A stretch of 64,000 nucleotides of DNA from NCBI GenBank assembly GCA_963830485.1, contig CAWHNE010000035.1:372001-436000 (forward strand), read 5' to 3'. The position numbers and the translations under genes are program-made. Positions 63,273 through 64,000 of the stretch are shown piece by piece. The stretch comes from CAIWHR01 sp963830485 (lineage in GTDB: Bacteria > Pseudomonadota > Gammaproteobacteria > Burkholderiales > Casimicrobiaceae). Under the pieces are notes generated by a model. It saw nothing but the letters and a program-made list of their open reading frames with translations. It did not search any database and was not told where the DNA came from. Every line of letters begins with the position of its first letter. Position 1 is the stretch's first letter.

Positions 63273-64000
63273 ACGACATCGCGCCTCCCCCGCCGTTGAC
63301 CGCGGCAGCGTACAAGTCGAGCTACAAGCCGATCTGGTGCCCCGGCTGCGGCGACTACTCGGTACTGTCATCCCTTACCAAGGCACTCGCGAAGATCGCG
63401 GTGCCGCCCGAGCGGATCGCCGTCGTCTCGGGCATCGGCTGCTCGTCGCGCATTCCTGCGTACACGACCTGCTACGGCTTCCATGGCGTCCACGGCCGCG
63501 CGCTCGCGGCGGGCACGGGACTCAAGGTCGCGCGGCCCGATCTTACGGTGATCGTCACCGGCGGCGACGGCGACGGCTACTCGATCGGCGGGAACCACTT
63601 CCTGCACGCCTGCCGGCGCAACGTCGACATGACGTACATCGTGATGGACAACCACGTCTACGGGATGACGAAGGGCCAGCCATCGCCGACCACCGAGCCC
63701 GACTGGGATTCCAAGCTCTCGCCGGGCGGCACCGGCGTGCGCTCGTTCCATCCGCTCGTCATCGCGCTCGCGTCGGGCGCCAATTTCGTCGCGCGCGCGT
63801 TCGCGGGCGATCCGAACGGCACCGCGGATATCATCGCCGAGGCGATCCGGCATCCCGGCTTCGCGTTCGTCGAGGTGCTCTCGCCGTGCGTCACGTTTCG
63901 TCCGGAGCAGCGCGAATGGAAGCAGCTCGCGCATCCGGCGCCCGTTACCGCGACCGACGATCCGGCGCGAGCGGCGCGGCGCATCATGACCGACGACGGC
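63269..64000 (+). CDS. korB: 2-Oxoglutarate:ferredoxin oxidoreductase beta subunit, 3' end outside window
   Basis: The frame opens at the ATG at 63269, overlapping the korA stop by 4 bases, and is still open at base 64000, so 244 residues are seen. WCPGCGDYSVLSSLTKAL holds cluster cysteines, and the thiamine-diphosphate site is GGDGDGYSIGGNHFLHACRRN with the DNHVYGMTKGQPSPTT segment. It is the catalytic partner of KorA. About 50-100 residues would be missing at the C-terminus. Confidence 0.9.
   Translation, partial: MNDIAPPPPLTAAAYKSSYKPIWCPGCGDYSVLSSLTKALAKIAVPPERIAVVSGIGCSSRIPAYTTCYGFHGVHGRALAAGTGLKVARPDLTVIVTGGDGDGYSIGGNHFLHACRRNVDMTYIVMDNHVYGMTKGQPSPTTEPDWDSKLSPGGTGVRSFHPLVIALASGANFVARAFAGDPNGTADIIAEAIRHPGFAFVEVLSPCVTFRPEQREWKQLAHPAPVTATDDPARAARRIMTDDG

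Noticed and set aside
1..64000. tRNA, rRNA or CRISPR arrays
   Set aside because: Scanned by eye for cloverleaf ends, rRNA-like conserved blocks and regularly spaced repeats; none seen. A tRNA model search would be decisive.
1..64000. Insertion sequences, transposases or integrases
   Set aside because: No protein in the window shows a transposase or recombinase motif, so the attC-like site and repeats have no local mobiliser.

Overview
The window is high-GC (roughly two thirds G+C) chromosomal DNA from a proteobacterium. It is most likely a facultatively anaerobic betaproteobacterium of the Rhodocyclales/Burkholderiales type. This rests on the Thauera/Azoarcus-style benzoyl-CoA pathway (bcrCBAD, dch, oah, had, ferredoxin, korAB), a 4-hydroxybenzoyl-CoA reductase, a phenylacetyl-CoA oxidoreductase and an AioXSR/AioBA arsenite oxidase system. 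The species cannot be named from the sequence alone.

Layout: (1) 1-802, the 5' end of an RND efflux adaptor and a DUF2892 gene. (2) 1-8 kb, arsenite sensing and oxidation: aioX-aioS-aioR leftward and aioB-aioA rightward, with a putative sigma-54 promoter and two tandem inverted repeats between them. (3) 8.1-11.6 kb, arsenic resistance: arsR-arsC-acr3 and arsR-arsM. (4) 11.6-17.6 kb, a paired YeeE/YedE sulfur transporter, a TPR protein, an acetyltransferase, an internally deleted SnoaL-like relic, an orphan LanC-like protein, and a lone attC-like integron site beside a secreted-protein gene. (5) 18.0-23.4 kb, a molybdenum sulfur/polysulfide-reductase-type operon ending in a haem-binding triple-rhodanese protein. 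(6) 23.6-26.5 kb, small genes and regulators (Crp/Fnr, Rrf2). (7) 26.6-36.8 kb, a thioesterase, PadBCD-type phenylacetyl-CoA:acceptor oxidoreductase, phenylacetate-CoA ligase and HcrCAB. (8) 36.9-53.2 kb, hemerythrin, acetyltransferases, and many ordinary metabolic or hypothetical genes. (9) 53.3-64 kb, the benzoyl-CoA reductase operon leftward and korAB rightward from one divergent control region; korB runs off the end.

How the parts fit (inference): phenylacetate is activated by PadJ and oxidised by PadBCD towards phenylglyoxylate and then benzoyl-CoA. 4-Hydroxybenzoyl-CoA is dehydroxylated by HcrCAB to benzoyl-CoA. BcrCBAD reduces the ring with ferredoxin recharged by KorAB, and Dch, Had and Oah open it. 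Arsenite and reduced sulfur compounds could act as auxiliary electron donors or acceptors. Crp/Fnr-type palindromes recur upstream of several of these modules, which suggests shared redox or catabolite control.

Sequence quality: from about 27.5 to 42.7 kb, and at scattered places elsewhere (14.2, 48.8, 50.5, 55.0, 55.8, 57.4, 62.7 and 63.2 kb), genes that are otherwise well conserved are broken by single-base frameshifts. Nearly all behave as one extra base. Coordinates for those genes span the whole reconstructed gene. I treat them as probable sequence errors, not pseudogenes.
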